From the NCBI GenBank assembly GCA_023250775.1, contig JAHFAA010000104.1, forward strand, positions 1 to 10,434: a DNA stretch of 10,434 bases. The letters run 5' to 3'. Source of the stretch: Bdellovibrionales bacterium. GTDB lineage: Bacteria; Bdellovibrionota; Bacteriovoracia; Bacteriovoracales; Bacteriovoracaceae. Positions within the stretch are counted from its first letter, which is position 1; each line of letters opens with the position of its first letter. The notes under the pieces are model-generated. The model did not search any database and was not told the DNA's origin. It saw only the letters and a list, made by a program, of their open reading frames with translations. Shown here piece by piece: positions 1 through 6,373 of this stretch. Made by a program: the position numbers and the translations under genes.

Positions 1-439
1 AACTTTTTCCCGAAAGAGGATCACTTTCATTTCGCGCCTCTGCGATGACCTTGATCAAAAAATTCACTTTCACAAGTTTTGTGATGGCGACAGTTTCCAG
101 GGCCACAACAGTTGCCGTCCCGATCACTATACCAAAAAAACCACCTAAAACAGCACCGGCCAGTTGATCACGCGCAATCAAAGAGGTGATGTAAACCCCG
201 GTCAGCATTGCTCCCATAGTGCCGGCCGCATCCCCCACCACCCCAACGGGCGGAGTCAGGGTTGTGGCGAGAATTTGCTTATTGGCATCATGGATATATT
301 CATCGAGGCAGCTTGTATCGGGATCGATGGCCCCTGCCTTAACTTGTTCTCGAACGTCATGAACCGTTTCACTGGCAAAAGAAATTGAACTCAAGAGCAA
401 AGCGGCGACGACTATTGTAGATGTAATAGATTTTTTCAT
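1..439 (-). CDS. Exported glycine-zipper-like protein, 3' end beyond the window
   Basis: The reading frame begins at the ATG at 439-437 and stays open for 146 codons to the left edge, so the C-terminus is missing. A strong ribosome binding site, GAGGAAG at 450-444, lies 4 bases before the start. Residues 1-22 form a signal peptide (MKKS, hydrophobic core, SFA before Ser23). The mature part has one early Cys (Cys44) and then two hydrophobic, Gly/Ala-rich segments at about residues 66-90 and 94-117. Their small-residue spacing (GDAAGTMGAMLTG and GAVLGGFFGIVIG) resembles glycine-zipper membrane hairpins. I do not recognise a family. It is transcribed divergently from the gene at 601. A location in the inner membrane or envelope is inferred from the segments only. 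Confidence 0.8.
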   Translation of the reverse strand, partial: MKKSITSTIVVAALLLSSISFASETVHDVREQVKAGAIDPDTSCLDEYIHDANKQILATTLTPPVGVVGDAAGTMGAMLTGVYITSLIARDQLAGAVLGGFFGIVIGTATVVALETVAITKLVKVNFLIKVIAEARNESDPLSGKS

Positions 440-600
440 AATACTTCCTCTATTTTCTAGCTCTATATCAGCGAAAAATGGTTCCTAGGACATTTCTAAG
501 CAGATAAGTAAAAAATTCACTAATTCACCAAATCAAGCAATTTAAACAGCAGATATGCTATGTCCAAGCAAGAAAAATCACCTTCCCTACGGAGAAACTT

Positions 601-1095
601 ATGTTGAGAACTATTTGTTTGGCGCTTTTATTACTTGCTTCTGGTTTGCTATCTCAAAATGCTCTGGCCAAAAACTTTTATAAGGCCAGCATTGCCGTCA
701 AACTGACTCATTCCAGTGCCTTCCAAAAAACCCAAACGTTGGTAAGCAAGAGAATCGAAGTGGTCATGTCGGATGATTCCCATGACTACAACCCCGGTTC
801 TTTTTGTCAGCTCAAAATCGACGGCAAAATTTATGATTGCGTGGGCAAACTTTATAGCAAAAAAGCTTACGACGTTACTCTAAACGAAGGCGTTTTGAAG
901 CAAGTTCTTCAATCCCATTTTAGCTTACCGGCAAGCACGATTCTCTCCATCAATTTAACCGCCGGTTTTACCATGACACGCTCATGGGGAAAATACGAAG
1001 GAACAAACAGAACTACCAAGGCCCAGTTCCACACCGATAAAAATGATGAGTCATACCACTTGATTGCCACTGCAAGAAGAGCGCACATTCAGTAG
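601..1095 (+). CDS. Small exported protein of unknown function
   Basis: This gene encodes 164 residues. The start ATG at 601 has GGAG at 591-594 as ribosome binding site. Residues 1-23 form a clear Sec signal peptide (MLRT, Leu-rich core, NALA then Lys24), so the mature protein of about 141 residues should be periplasmic or secreted. The mature part alternates polar and hydrophobic residues as in a beta-rich fold, and has two cysteines (Cys69 and Cys80) well placed for a disulfide. No catalytic motif is visible and I do not recognise the family. Its stop lies 6 bases before the start of the MDR relic at 1102, which suggests that the two were once co-transcribed. The 161-base gap to the divergent gene at 439 must hold both promoters, but I see no convincing -35/-10 pair there. 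Confidence 0.8.
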   Translation: MLRTICLALLLLASGLLSQNALAKNFYKASIAVKLTHSSAFQKTQTLVSKRIEVVMSDDSHDYNPGSFCQLKIDGKIYDCVGKLYSKKAYDVTLNEGVLKQVLQSHFSLPASTILSINLTAGFTMTRSWGKYEGTNRTTKAQFHTDKNDESYHLIATARRAHIQ

Positions 1096-1101
1096 CTCAG
1101 A

Positions 1102-1192
1102 ATGAAAGCGCTTGTCTTTCACCGCTTCGGGGCGAATGATGTTCTCGCCCTAGAGCAAAACACGCGGCAAGATTGTGATCGTCATGCCCTGA
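1102..1192 (+). pseudogene. Collapsed quinone oxidoreductase-type (MDR) gene, only both ends left
   Basis: From the ATG at 1102, the first 18 codons give MKALVFHRFGANDVLALE. This fits the usual N-terminus of medium-chain NADPH:quinone oxidoreductase / zinc-type alcohol dehydrogenase proteins (MKA-hydrophobic-x-x-x-x-FG-x-x-[DE]VL-x-hydrophobic-E). About five bases later, in another frame (1160-1192), comes TRGKIVIVMP and a stop, which matches the usual C-terminus of the same family ([TR]-x-GK[IV]V-hydrophobic). Members are normally about 310-340 residues, so about 300 codons are gone and the two ends are out of frame. The frame from 1102 in fact runs on to 1308 as nonsense into the hydrolase gene on the other strand. 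No good ribosome binding site remains. The family call rests on two short end motifs. Confidence 0.65.
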
Positions 1193-1239
1193 CTTTAACT
1201 CTCGGAAATTTTAAAAAATTTTATCACACTCTCTTAATA

Positions 1240-2154
1240 TTACTTCTCCAAAAAATCAACAATCTCCTGGGCAACGCCTGGATTTCGAAGAACTTTCACA
1301 TGCCCTAAGTTTTTGGTGACCACAAATTTATTTACTTCAATTTTACTTATTATTTCTTCCGCGCGAGCGATAGGCACAACATCGTCGTGCTCATCGTGCA
1401 CGATCATGATTTTAGCAGTGCTATTTTTGAGATAATTCTCCATGCTAACCTCAGAAATTTTAAGATTAGTAAGTTTTTCCATTTCTTGCACCATTGTGTT
1501 TGTCACATGCGATTGTAATCCAAAATAATTGGCGAAGACCTCTGCCATTGTTAGTAATTTATTAGGAGAGCTGATCGTAACAATTTTTTCTGGTTTGAAC
1601 TTTGTCGATAAATAGTTCGTAATAACGGCGGAGGCCCCGCCCATCGAGTGGCCGATCACACAGTAAAAAGGGCCCCAATTGTTTTGTATTTTTTCAATCG
1701 TGGTTGAGAACTCAAAAATATTACTATAAGCACCTTCAGATTGGCCGTGCGCCGGCCCATCAAAGGCCACAACCTCAAAACCAGACTCGAGTAAGGACGG
1801 AATGATTCTATAAAAATCCGATGCCTGACCTTCCCAGCCATGAACCAATAATATTTTGCCCTTGCTACTTACGCCCGATGGCGGGTGAAAGGAATAAACA
1901 GCAATCATTTTCTCGCCCAAATTTAAAAGCGTTGGCGAGGATTGAGCAAAAATGCCCCTGGGAATGAACCGCTTCATACGATTTTTCCCCCAAAGTGCCA
2001 TGGCAATTCTAGCAGCAAATCGAGGCCCAATAAGCGACACCAGGTTAATTCCAAGGCCAATGGTAGAAATTCGAAGATCAGCAAGATGTTTTTTCAAATC
2101 AGAGATACGAACGGTCGTGCTATAATCAGCGTAGCCTAAATCTGTTTCTGTCAT
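1240..2154 (-). CDS. Alpha/beta hydrolase, TetR-linked
   Basis: This gene encodes 304 residues of a serine hydrolase with the alpha/beta fold. Visible motifs, in order, are the oxyanion-loop HGWEG at 105-109, DGPAHG at 132-137, the nucleophile elbow GHSMGG at 168-173 (Ser170), the acid in HDEHDDVVP (probably Asp257), and the catalytic His285 in NLGHVKVL. The triad is therefore complete. Residues 26-46 form a hydrophobic stretch before the domain that could touch the membrane, but there is no signal peptide. The start at 2154 is supported by AAGGAG at 2166-2161, six bases away and within the 14-base gap after the TetR stop, so the two genes form an operon. An ester or similar lipophilic substrate, with TetR sensing it or its product, is inference. 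A 20-bp copy of the TetR promoter/operator sequence lies across codons 10-16. Confidence 0.92.
   Translation of the reverse strand: MTETDLGYADYSTTVRISDLKKHLADLRISTIGLGINLVSLIGPRFAARIAMALWGKNRMKRFIPRGIFAQSSPTLLNLGEKMIAVYSFHPPSGVSSKGKILLVHGWEGQASDFYRIIPSLLESGFEVVAFDGPAHGQSEGAYSNIFEFSTTIEKIQNNWGPFYCVIGHSMGGASAVITNYLSTKFKPEKIVTISSPNKLLTMAEVFANYFGLQSHVTNTMVQEMEKLTNLKISEVSMENYLKNSTAKIMIVHDEHDDVVPIARAEEIISKIEVNKFVVTKNLGHVKVLRNPGVAQEIVDFLEK
2107..2126 (+). promoter_or_regulatory. Second copy of the TetR operator-like sequence, inside the hydrolase gene
   Basis: The sequence ACGAACGGTCGTGCTATAAT here is identical over 20 bases to the sequence at 2764-2783 read on the other strand. Its first 12 bases (2107-2118) form an imperfect palindrome matching its own reverse complement at 10 of 12 positions, the kind of site that TetR dimers bind. 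It lies across codons 10-16 of the hydrolase, antisense to it. The upstream bases here show no -35 hexamer, so this is more likely a protein-binding site (roadblock or looping partner) or a duplication scar than a promoter. Confidence 0.55.
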
Positions 2155-2168
2155 ATCTGACTCCTTTG

Positions 2169-2756
2169 TTAGGCCAAATTTCGTTCTATTAATTGTTCTA
2201 GAGAGGTTCTAAATCTTTTTCCTGCCTTGGCATCACACATGGTTTTCACATATAGGTGATAGGAAAGAATATAAGAAAAAATTTCTTGCGCCATGAGGTC
2301 GGGATCTGTGTCTTCTGCCAATTCTTTTTCCTCTACGGCAATTTCACAGGCCCGGGCAATAGTGTGATGAAGAGAACTGAGATGAGTTTTGATTTTTTCT
2401 TGAACCTCACCTGGCCGGTCATCAAACTCAATCGCCGCGGTCACCAAAGGACAAGAACCACGATTTTCTTTAACGGACCAATCTACCCAATGGTCGATGA
2501 TCGCCTTGAGACGGATGATGCCTCTTTTTTTCTTTAATGCCGGTCTTATTACCTTCTGAGTAAAAGTGAAGGCCGCATGATCGAGGATCATTAATTGCAA
2601 AGCTTCTTTCGACTTGAAGTGGGCGAATAGCCCAGACTTGCTCATTCCAACTTTTTTGGCCAATTCGCCAATCGAAAGCGCTTCATAGCCAATTGACCTT
2701 GCTAGCCCCAAGGCACTATCGAGAATTTGAACTTTGGTATCTGTTGCCTTACTCAT
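2169..2756 (-). CDS. TetR/AcrR-family transcriptional regulator
   Basis: This gene encodes 195 residues. The TetR_N DNA-binding domain covers about residues 6-53, with the helix-turn-helix in SIGELAKKVGMSKSGLFAHF (28-47) followed by KSKEAL. The rest is a helical ligand-binding/dimerisation domain containing GSCPLVTAA and EFDDRPG (100-116). Cys102 lies in the GC-type motif that some TetR proteins use for redox or electrophile sensing, but that role is not shown here. I chose the ATG at 2756: homology starts there, and an upstream extension of the frame to 2909 would run through the promoter and operator. The hydrolase follows after 14 bases. A promoter with a palindrome in its spacer ends 7 bases before the start codon, which suggests autorepression and a leaderless transcript. 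Confidence 0.93.
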   Translation of the reverse strand: MSKATDTKVQILDSALGLARSIGYEALSIGELAKKVGMSKSGLFAHFKSKEALQLMILDHAAFTFTQKVIRPALKKKRGIIRLKAIIDHWVDWSVKENRGSCPLVTAAIEFDDRPGEVQEKIKTHLSSLHHTIARACEIAVEEKELAEDTDPDLMAQEIFSYILSYHLYVKTMCDAKAGKRFRTSLEQLIERNLA

Positions 2757-2763
2757 GCCCCCA

Positions 2764-2791
2764 ATTATAGCACGACCGTTCGTTTTTGCAA
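2764..2791 (-). promoter_or_regulatory. TetR promoter with built-in operator
   Basis: Read on the minus strand, TTGCAA (2791-2786) is followed after 16 bases by a perfect TATAAT (2769-2764). The spacer contains the imperfect palindrome ACGAACGGTCGT (2783-2772). An operator between -35 and -10 is the usual arrangement for TetR autorepression. The 20 bases at 2783-2764 recur exactly, inverted, at 2107-2126. The -10 element ends only 7 bases before the ATG, so transcription should begin at or next to the start codon. Confidence 0.65.
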
Positions 2792-2938
2792 TAGGGGCAA
2801 CTGGCGGAAAACGCGCAATGTTTCCATCAAAATCAAACGTTCTTAATATTGAAAAATATGGTCCAAGATTATGTGCTTCTCTTTTATGGGAATTATAGTA
2901 ACATACCAAAACTGCTTAAAATTATCATGGAGGACAGT

Positions 2939-3442
2939 ATGCGAAAGATTAAGACGACCTTTTTGTTTCTTTTTTTACTCGTAGGTTTTAATGCTCTTGT
3001 TCAATTGAATGCCGCAGCGGCAGACAGCTCTTCAGGGTGCGGATTAGGATGGCAAGTGACTCAGTCGATGACCACATCTGGATCATCAACTCGTTCTATG
3101 ACTAACTCGACTTCGAGTTCTGAATTTGCCATGACTTCTGGTACCAGTGGATGTGCTAAACACGATCTAGTGAAGAATGAAAGCATGGATATTCATTATA
3201 CCCAAGCCAATTTCGAATTCCTTGTTGCTGAAGCAGCTGTTGGACAAGGTGAATATCTGAATGGTTGGGCACGCGCGATTGGCTGCTCTGACCGTGCACA
3301 GTCTGATTTTAAATCGGAAGCACAAAAGAATTTTGAGACAGTATTCAGCCCTGGAAAAACGTATTCGGATTCTTTGAATGCCATGAAAGGAGTTATTGGT
3401 AGTAATCCAAAACTCGTTGGACAATGCGTTCTCCGTTCTTAG
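2939..3442 (+). CDS. DUF3015 family exported protein
   Basis: This gene encodes 167 residues. The start at 2939 has GGAGGA (2929-2934) just upstream and leads directly into a signal peptide (MRKIKTT, hydrophobic core to about 27 with Ala-rich end). An upstream in-frame ATG at 2849 is less likely because it would bury that peptide. The mature start SGCGLGWQ, the Ser/Thr-rich stretch and FAMTSGTSGC (63-72) are typical of DUF3015, whose members read GCGLG and then F-x-hydrophobic-TSGTS-x-C. Four cysteines (34, 72, 116, 163) suggest two disulfides in the periplasm. The family has no established biochemical role. The gene overlaps the DUF4105 gene by 19 bases, so translation is probably coupled and the products may work together. 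Confidence 0.87.
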   Translation: MRKIKTTFLFLFLLVGFNALVQLNAAAADSSSGCGLGWQVTQSMTTSGSSTRSMTNSTSSSEFAMTSGTSGCAKHDLVKNESMDIHYTQANFEFLVAEAAVGQGEYLNGWARAIGCSDRAQSDFKSEAQKNFETVFSPGKTYSDSLNAMKGVIGSNPKLVGQCVLRS

Positions 3443-5364
3443 GACTTAGACTTTTTTTAGTATTTATAGCTTTGGGCCTGGCCTCGCGCCGGGCCCATTG
3501 TTTTGATACCACCAAAATTGATTTCACTCAGTTCAAAGAAGACGCTTACTTTCAGAAATTAATGCACTATGAGCCATCCATCTTAGGTTTTTTTGTTGGT
3601 CAAAAATTGAAAGGCCAAGCAGATGGTCCGGAATTTTATTTTTCGAAAGATGGGAAGTGGAATTTAGCAGCCGAAGCACAGGCCTCTACTGAAGCCTTCT
3701 TAAGTGGGCCTACTAAAGATCCTAATTTGCACCCGCAATGTCGTTTTCCTGAACGTTACAGATATGTAAAAGAGAAGCTGAAACTTGAGGTGGCAGATCA
3801 GCCTTGTCCTGACTTTCAAGAATGGATACATGACTTAGATCCTATTGGCGTTGCCATAGTTTTCGCTGCAAATTTCCCCAACAATCCTGCCTCTGCTATG
3901 GGACATACTTTCATGCGAGTTATTTCCCGAAAAACTGCTCGCGGTCAGCGTGGAAGTGAGGAGATGCAACATATGGACTTGCTGGATTATTCCATTTCCT
4001 ATGCGGCAGTAACCGATGTCGATGGCGGAATTAAATTTGCTTTAAAAGGTCTGTTGGGTGGTTTTATCGGTGAATTTACCATGCAACCTTATTACATGAA
4101 AGTGCGTGAATATAATGAAGGTGAAGGGCGAGATTTGTGGGAGTATGAACTCAATATCGATGAAGCTTCCGCTCGGCGTATGATGTCGCATTTTTGGGAA
4201 ATAATAAAAAATACGTATTTCTATTATTTTTTTATTGATGAAAATTGTTCATTTCACCTTTTAACACTTCTTGACGTGGCAAAACCAGAATGGAATTTAA
4301 CCCATAATTTTCTCTTGTATACGGTACCTTTTGAAACAATAAAAGTTGTTAGCGAAATTCCAGGGGCGGTAATCGAAAAGAAATATCGTGCGGCACTGCC
4401 AAAGCGCTTACGGTTTCTCATCTCGCAGTTAGATCAGTCTGAACAAGTGGCTTTTTCTTCGGTAATCTCAGGAAATGTTCCATTAGAGAAATTTGCCAAT
4501 AACCCACTTTTTTTAGAAGCAGTAACACAATATATTTTGTATCAAAAAATTGGCAATAAAATGAAATTTAAGCAAGGCCATGAAGAGCTTTATCGTCGGG
4601 CCTTGATTGCGCGTGCCAAGCTTGGAAAGAGTCCAGAATCAAAAAAGATCCGAATCCCAATTCATGAGAGCCCTGATCTCGGTCATGGAACTTCTAAAAT
4701 CATGCTAAGTGCCGGTGTCATTGATAATAGGGAACTAGAAATTTTGAGTTTTCGTCCGGCGCTTCATGATCTTTTAAACAAAGATGCAGGTTTTTCGTCT
4801 TTTTCTCGTTTCAACGTTTTACAGATTCAGGCACATCGTTATGAAAAACAAAAATCAACTTACGAATATAAAATTCGCGAATTGACCTTTTTTGATTCCT
4901 TGTCATTGGTCCCTGTTACCCCCTATGAAAAACCGTTGTCTTGGGGAATTCGCATGGCCTTCCAGCGACCTGTGGATATGATTGACCGGACAACATTACA
5001 GTTCCTCCCCTCTGCCGGTTATGCGTTTTCTTTTTTTGACGACACATCCATGCTTTATACGTTGTTGGAGTGGAATTTTGAACACGCTACTTTTGCTAAA
5101 AATAATTTTCGAACAGGGCCATGGGCCGCTATTGGAAGTGTGAGCAATTTAAATTATAAGGCCAAGCTTCACTTGGAAATAACTTTGATGAGTGATCTCA
5201 TTGGAGCTGACAAAATGTCTTGGAGTCTTTGGTCGCAGGTAGAGTTTTCATATTATTTGTCGCGAGATTTGGATCTTCGCTTATTATGTCAGCGATTTCA
5301 ACGCATTCAAAACACTCGTCCAAACTATTTTCAAAATCAAATTGCCCTGGGACTCACTTTCTAA
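3424..5364 (+). CDS. DUF4105 (Lnb N-terminal periplasmic domain) protein with C-terminal barrel-like region
   Basis: This gene encodes 646 residues. Residues 1-26 look like a signal peptide (hydrophobic core, SRRAHC). The DUF4105/Lnb_N domain spans about 140-310 and shows its two signature blocks: NFPNNPASAMGHTFMRV with His161, and YYFFIDENCSFHLLTLLD with Cys275. These would form the His/Cys dyad of an NlpC/P60-like thiol fold. DUF4105 domains include Lnb, a lipoprotein N-acyltransferase described in Bacteroides. Residues from about 415 (PDLGHGTSKI, then FRPALHDLLNKDAGF) to the end are rich in alternating beta-strand patterns and finish with GLTF, an aromatic C-terminus typical of outer-membrane barrels. 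Acyltransfer or amidase activity in this protein is not shown. The start overlaps the DUF3015 gene and has only a weak ribosome binding site, so translational coupling is likely. Confidence 0.9.
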   Translation: MRSPFLGLRLFLVFIALGLASRRAHCFDTTKIDFTQFKEDAYFQKLMHYEPSILGFFVGQKLKGQADGPEFYFSKDGKWNLAAEAQASTEAFLSGPTKDPNLHPQCRFPERYRYVKEKLKLEVADQPCPDFQEWIHDLDPIGVAIVFAANFPNNPASAMGHTFMRVISRKTARGQRGSEEMQHMDLLDYSISYAAVTDVDGGIKFALKGLLGGFIGEFTMQPYYMKVREYNEGEGRDLWEYELNIDEASARRMMSHFWEIIKNTYFYYFFIDENCSFHLLTLLDVAKPEWNLTHNFLLYTVPFETIKVVSEIPGAVIEKKYRAALPKRLRFLISQLDQSEQVAFSSVISGNVPLEKFANNPLFLEAVTQYILYQKIGNKMKFKQGHEELYRRALIARAKLGKSPESKKIRIPIHESPDLGHGTSKIMLSAGVIDNRELEILSFRPALHDLLNKDAGFSSFSRFNVLQIQAHRYEKQKSTYEYKIRELTFFDSLSLVPVTPYEKPLSWGIRMAFQRPVDMIDRTTLQFLPSAGYAFSFFDDTSMLYTLLEWNFEHATFAKNNFRTGPWAAIGSVSNLNYKAKLHLEITLMSDLIGADKMSWSLWSQVEFSYYLSRDLDLRLLCQRFQRIQNTRPNYFQNQIALGLTF

Positions 5365-5375
5365 AGTTTTTCGAT

Positions 5376-5398
5376 GAAGTCGACTAACTTCTTTTTTT
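5376..5398 (+). terminator. Probable intrinsic terminator after the DUF4105 gene
   Basis: GAAGT (5376-5380) and ACTTC (5387-5391) can form a five-pair stem with a six-base loop, followed immediately by seven T residues (5392-5398). It lies 12 bases after the DUF4105 stop and before the next promoter. The stem is short, so efficiency may be moderate. Confidence 0.5.
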
Positions 5399-5472
5399 AT
5401 TCAGGATTGTGCTGATAAATTTGCAAGTGATCCGCGCCTTCGACTGGCCAAAAACTTTAATATTCAGAACGT

Positions 5473-5502
5473 TTGATTTTTATAAAGATTCTACCCTATA
5501 AT
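5473..5502 (+). promoter_or_regulatory. Sigma70-type promoter of the gene at 5562
   Basis: TTGATT (5473-5478) and a perfect TATAAT (5497-5502) are separated by 18 bases. Transcription would begin near 5509, giving a leader of about 53 bases before the ATG at 5562. No operator-like palindrome is evident around it. Confidence 0.7.
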
Positions 5503-5561
5503 TGTATTTCGAGTGTAAAGAATGTGTGCTCAATTTGTCCTACTCCGAGGGAAGGTATCTC

Positions 5562-6344
5562 ATGAATGTTCATTACGTCATACTCTTTTTTCTTCTGATT
5601 GCCGGAGCCAACGTTAACGCAAAACAAAGTGAATTTGCCAAATCGTATCAGCAAATCGAACAAGAATTAGATGGCAAAATTAAACGTTGCCGTCAGCAAT
5701 ACGACAACGTCATTAAAAAGGCCTATACGGAATCAAAAAAACCAATTCGTGCCGAAGAATACGTTGAATTCATCAAGAATGAAAAAAAGGCACTGCAAAA
5801 TCTTGAGGCCTTTGATCTCGCAAAACTCACCGACATAGATGAGCAGCGTTTTTATGATCTTATTAGTGATCAGTGCTCAAAGGAACATTTAATTACCTTT
5901 AAAAAATTAGAGAAGAAAAGAAAAAGCTGTAATTATCTTTTCGAAGAATGGAAATATATGAAGGCGCTTATTTATGCCCAGAAAAATAACAACTGGACGG
6001 AGGCAACTAAGCAAAAGGCGAAACAAAAAGTACTCGCCTACGTTGAAAGGCTGGCTGATCCTAAATTCTACCTCTCCAAGTTGCTCGCACTTGATTTAAT
6101 GACCGCCATGGTGGGCTACGGACTAGTTGACCAAAAATTCAAAGAGGAAATTGGGCAAACTCAAAAAAGAGCGGTAAAACATCATGAGGATATAAAGCAG
6201 ACACTCAAAGCAAAACAACATACAAATGATAAGACGGACTACTATTCCTGCGACGGTTTTCGTATCCACAAGGAATTAGAAACGCCATTCGCTCAAAGCT
6301 TCAGTACAGAGATTACCGCATTGTTGAAAAAAATTGGCAATTGA
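5562..6344 (+). CDS. Lys-rich exported protein of unknown function
   Basis: This gene encodes 260 residues. The start at 5562 follows the purine-rich site GAGGGAAGG (5547-5555). The frame also has a TTG at 5502, but that lies within the -10 element and would precede the signal peptide, so I reject it. Residues 1-20 form a signal peptide (MNVHYV, hydrophobic core, NVNA then Lys21). The mature part is strongly charged and Lys/Glu/Gln-rich, with helical and possibly coiled-coil stretches at about 24-80 and 110-165. It has four cysteines (43, 105, 123, 230) that could form two disulfides. No catalytic motif or known domain is recognised. It has its own promoter and converges on the metallopeptidase gene, whose stop is 10 bases away. 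Confidence 0.82.
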   Translation: MNVHYVILFFLLIAGANVNAKQSEFAKSYQQIEQELDGKIKRCRQQYDNVIKKAYTESKKPIRAEEYVEFIKNEKKALQNLEAFDLAKLTDIDEQRFYDLISDQCSKEHLITFKKLEKKRKSCNYLFEEWKYMKALIYAQKNNNWTEATKQKAKQKVLAYVERLADPKFYLSKLLALDLMTAMVGYGLVDQKFKEEIGQTQKRAVKHHEDIKQTLKAKQHTNDKTDYYSCDGFRIHKELETPFAQSFSTEITALLKKIGN

Positions 6345-6351
6345 ACCATCA

Positions 6352-6373
6352 GATTCAAAGCTTAATTTGAATC
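6352..6373. repeat. 8-bp inverted repeat between convergent genes
   Basis: GATTCAAA (6352-6359) and TTTGAATC (6366-6373) are exact inverted repeats around a six-base loop. The hairpin starts 7 bases after one stop codon (6344) and covers the stop of the opposing gene (6355). It could end transcription from both sides, but neither strand has a following T tract, so an intrinsic terminator role is uncertain. Confidence 0.4.

Noticed and set aside
440..600. Promoters of the divergent genes at 439 and 601
   Set aside because: TATGCT at 554-559 and ATATAG on the other strand are possible -10 elements, but neither has an acceptable -35 at the right distance.
1130..1150. GGGCGA/TCGCCC hairpin as terminator of the 601 gene
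   Set aside because: The stem is good, but no T tract follows, and both arms are explained by coding sequence of the MDR N-terminal remnant.
1206..1224. AT-only inverted repeat after the hydrolase stop as terminator
   Set aside because: The arms are runs of A and T only, with almost no loop and no GC pairs, so symmetry is expected from composition.
1942..2139. Plus-strand open frame inside the hydrolase, sharing the peptide TNGRAII with the TetR upstream extension
   Set aside because: The shared peptide is only the translation of the 20-bp inverted DNA repeat. The frame lies antisense to a well-supported hydrolase gene.
2757..2909. Longer N-terminus for the TetR protein (frame open from an ATG at 2909)
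   Set aside because: The extension has no family similarity and would translate through the TTGCAA/TATAAT promoter and operator. The helix-turn-helix domain starts naturally just after the ATG at 2756.
2849..2938. Upstream ATG of the DUF3015 frame
   Set aside because: It would put 30 extra residues before a normal signal peptide. The ATG at 2939 has a near-perfect GGAGGA site.
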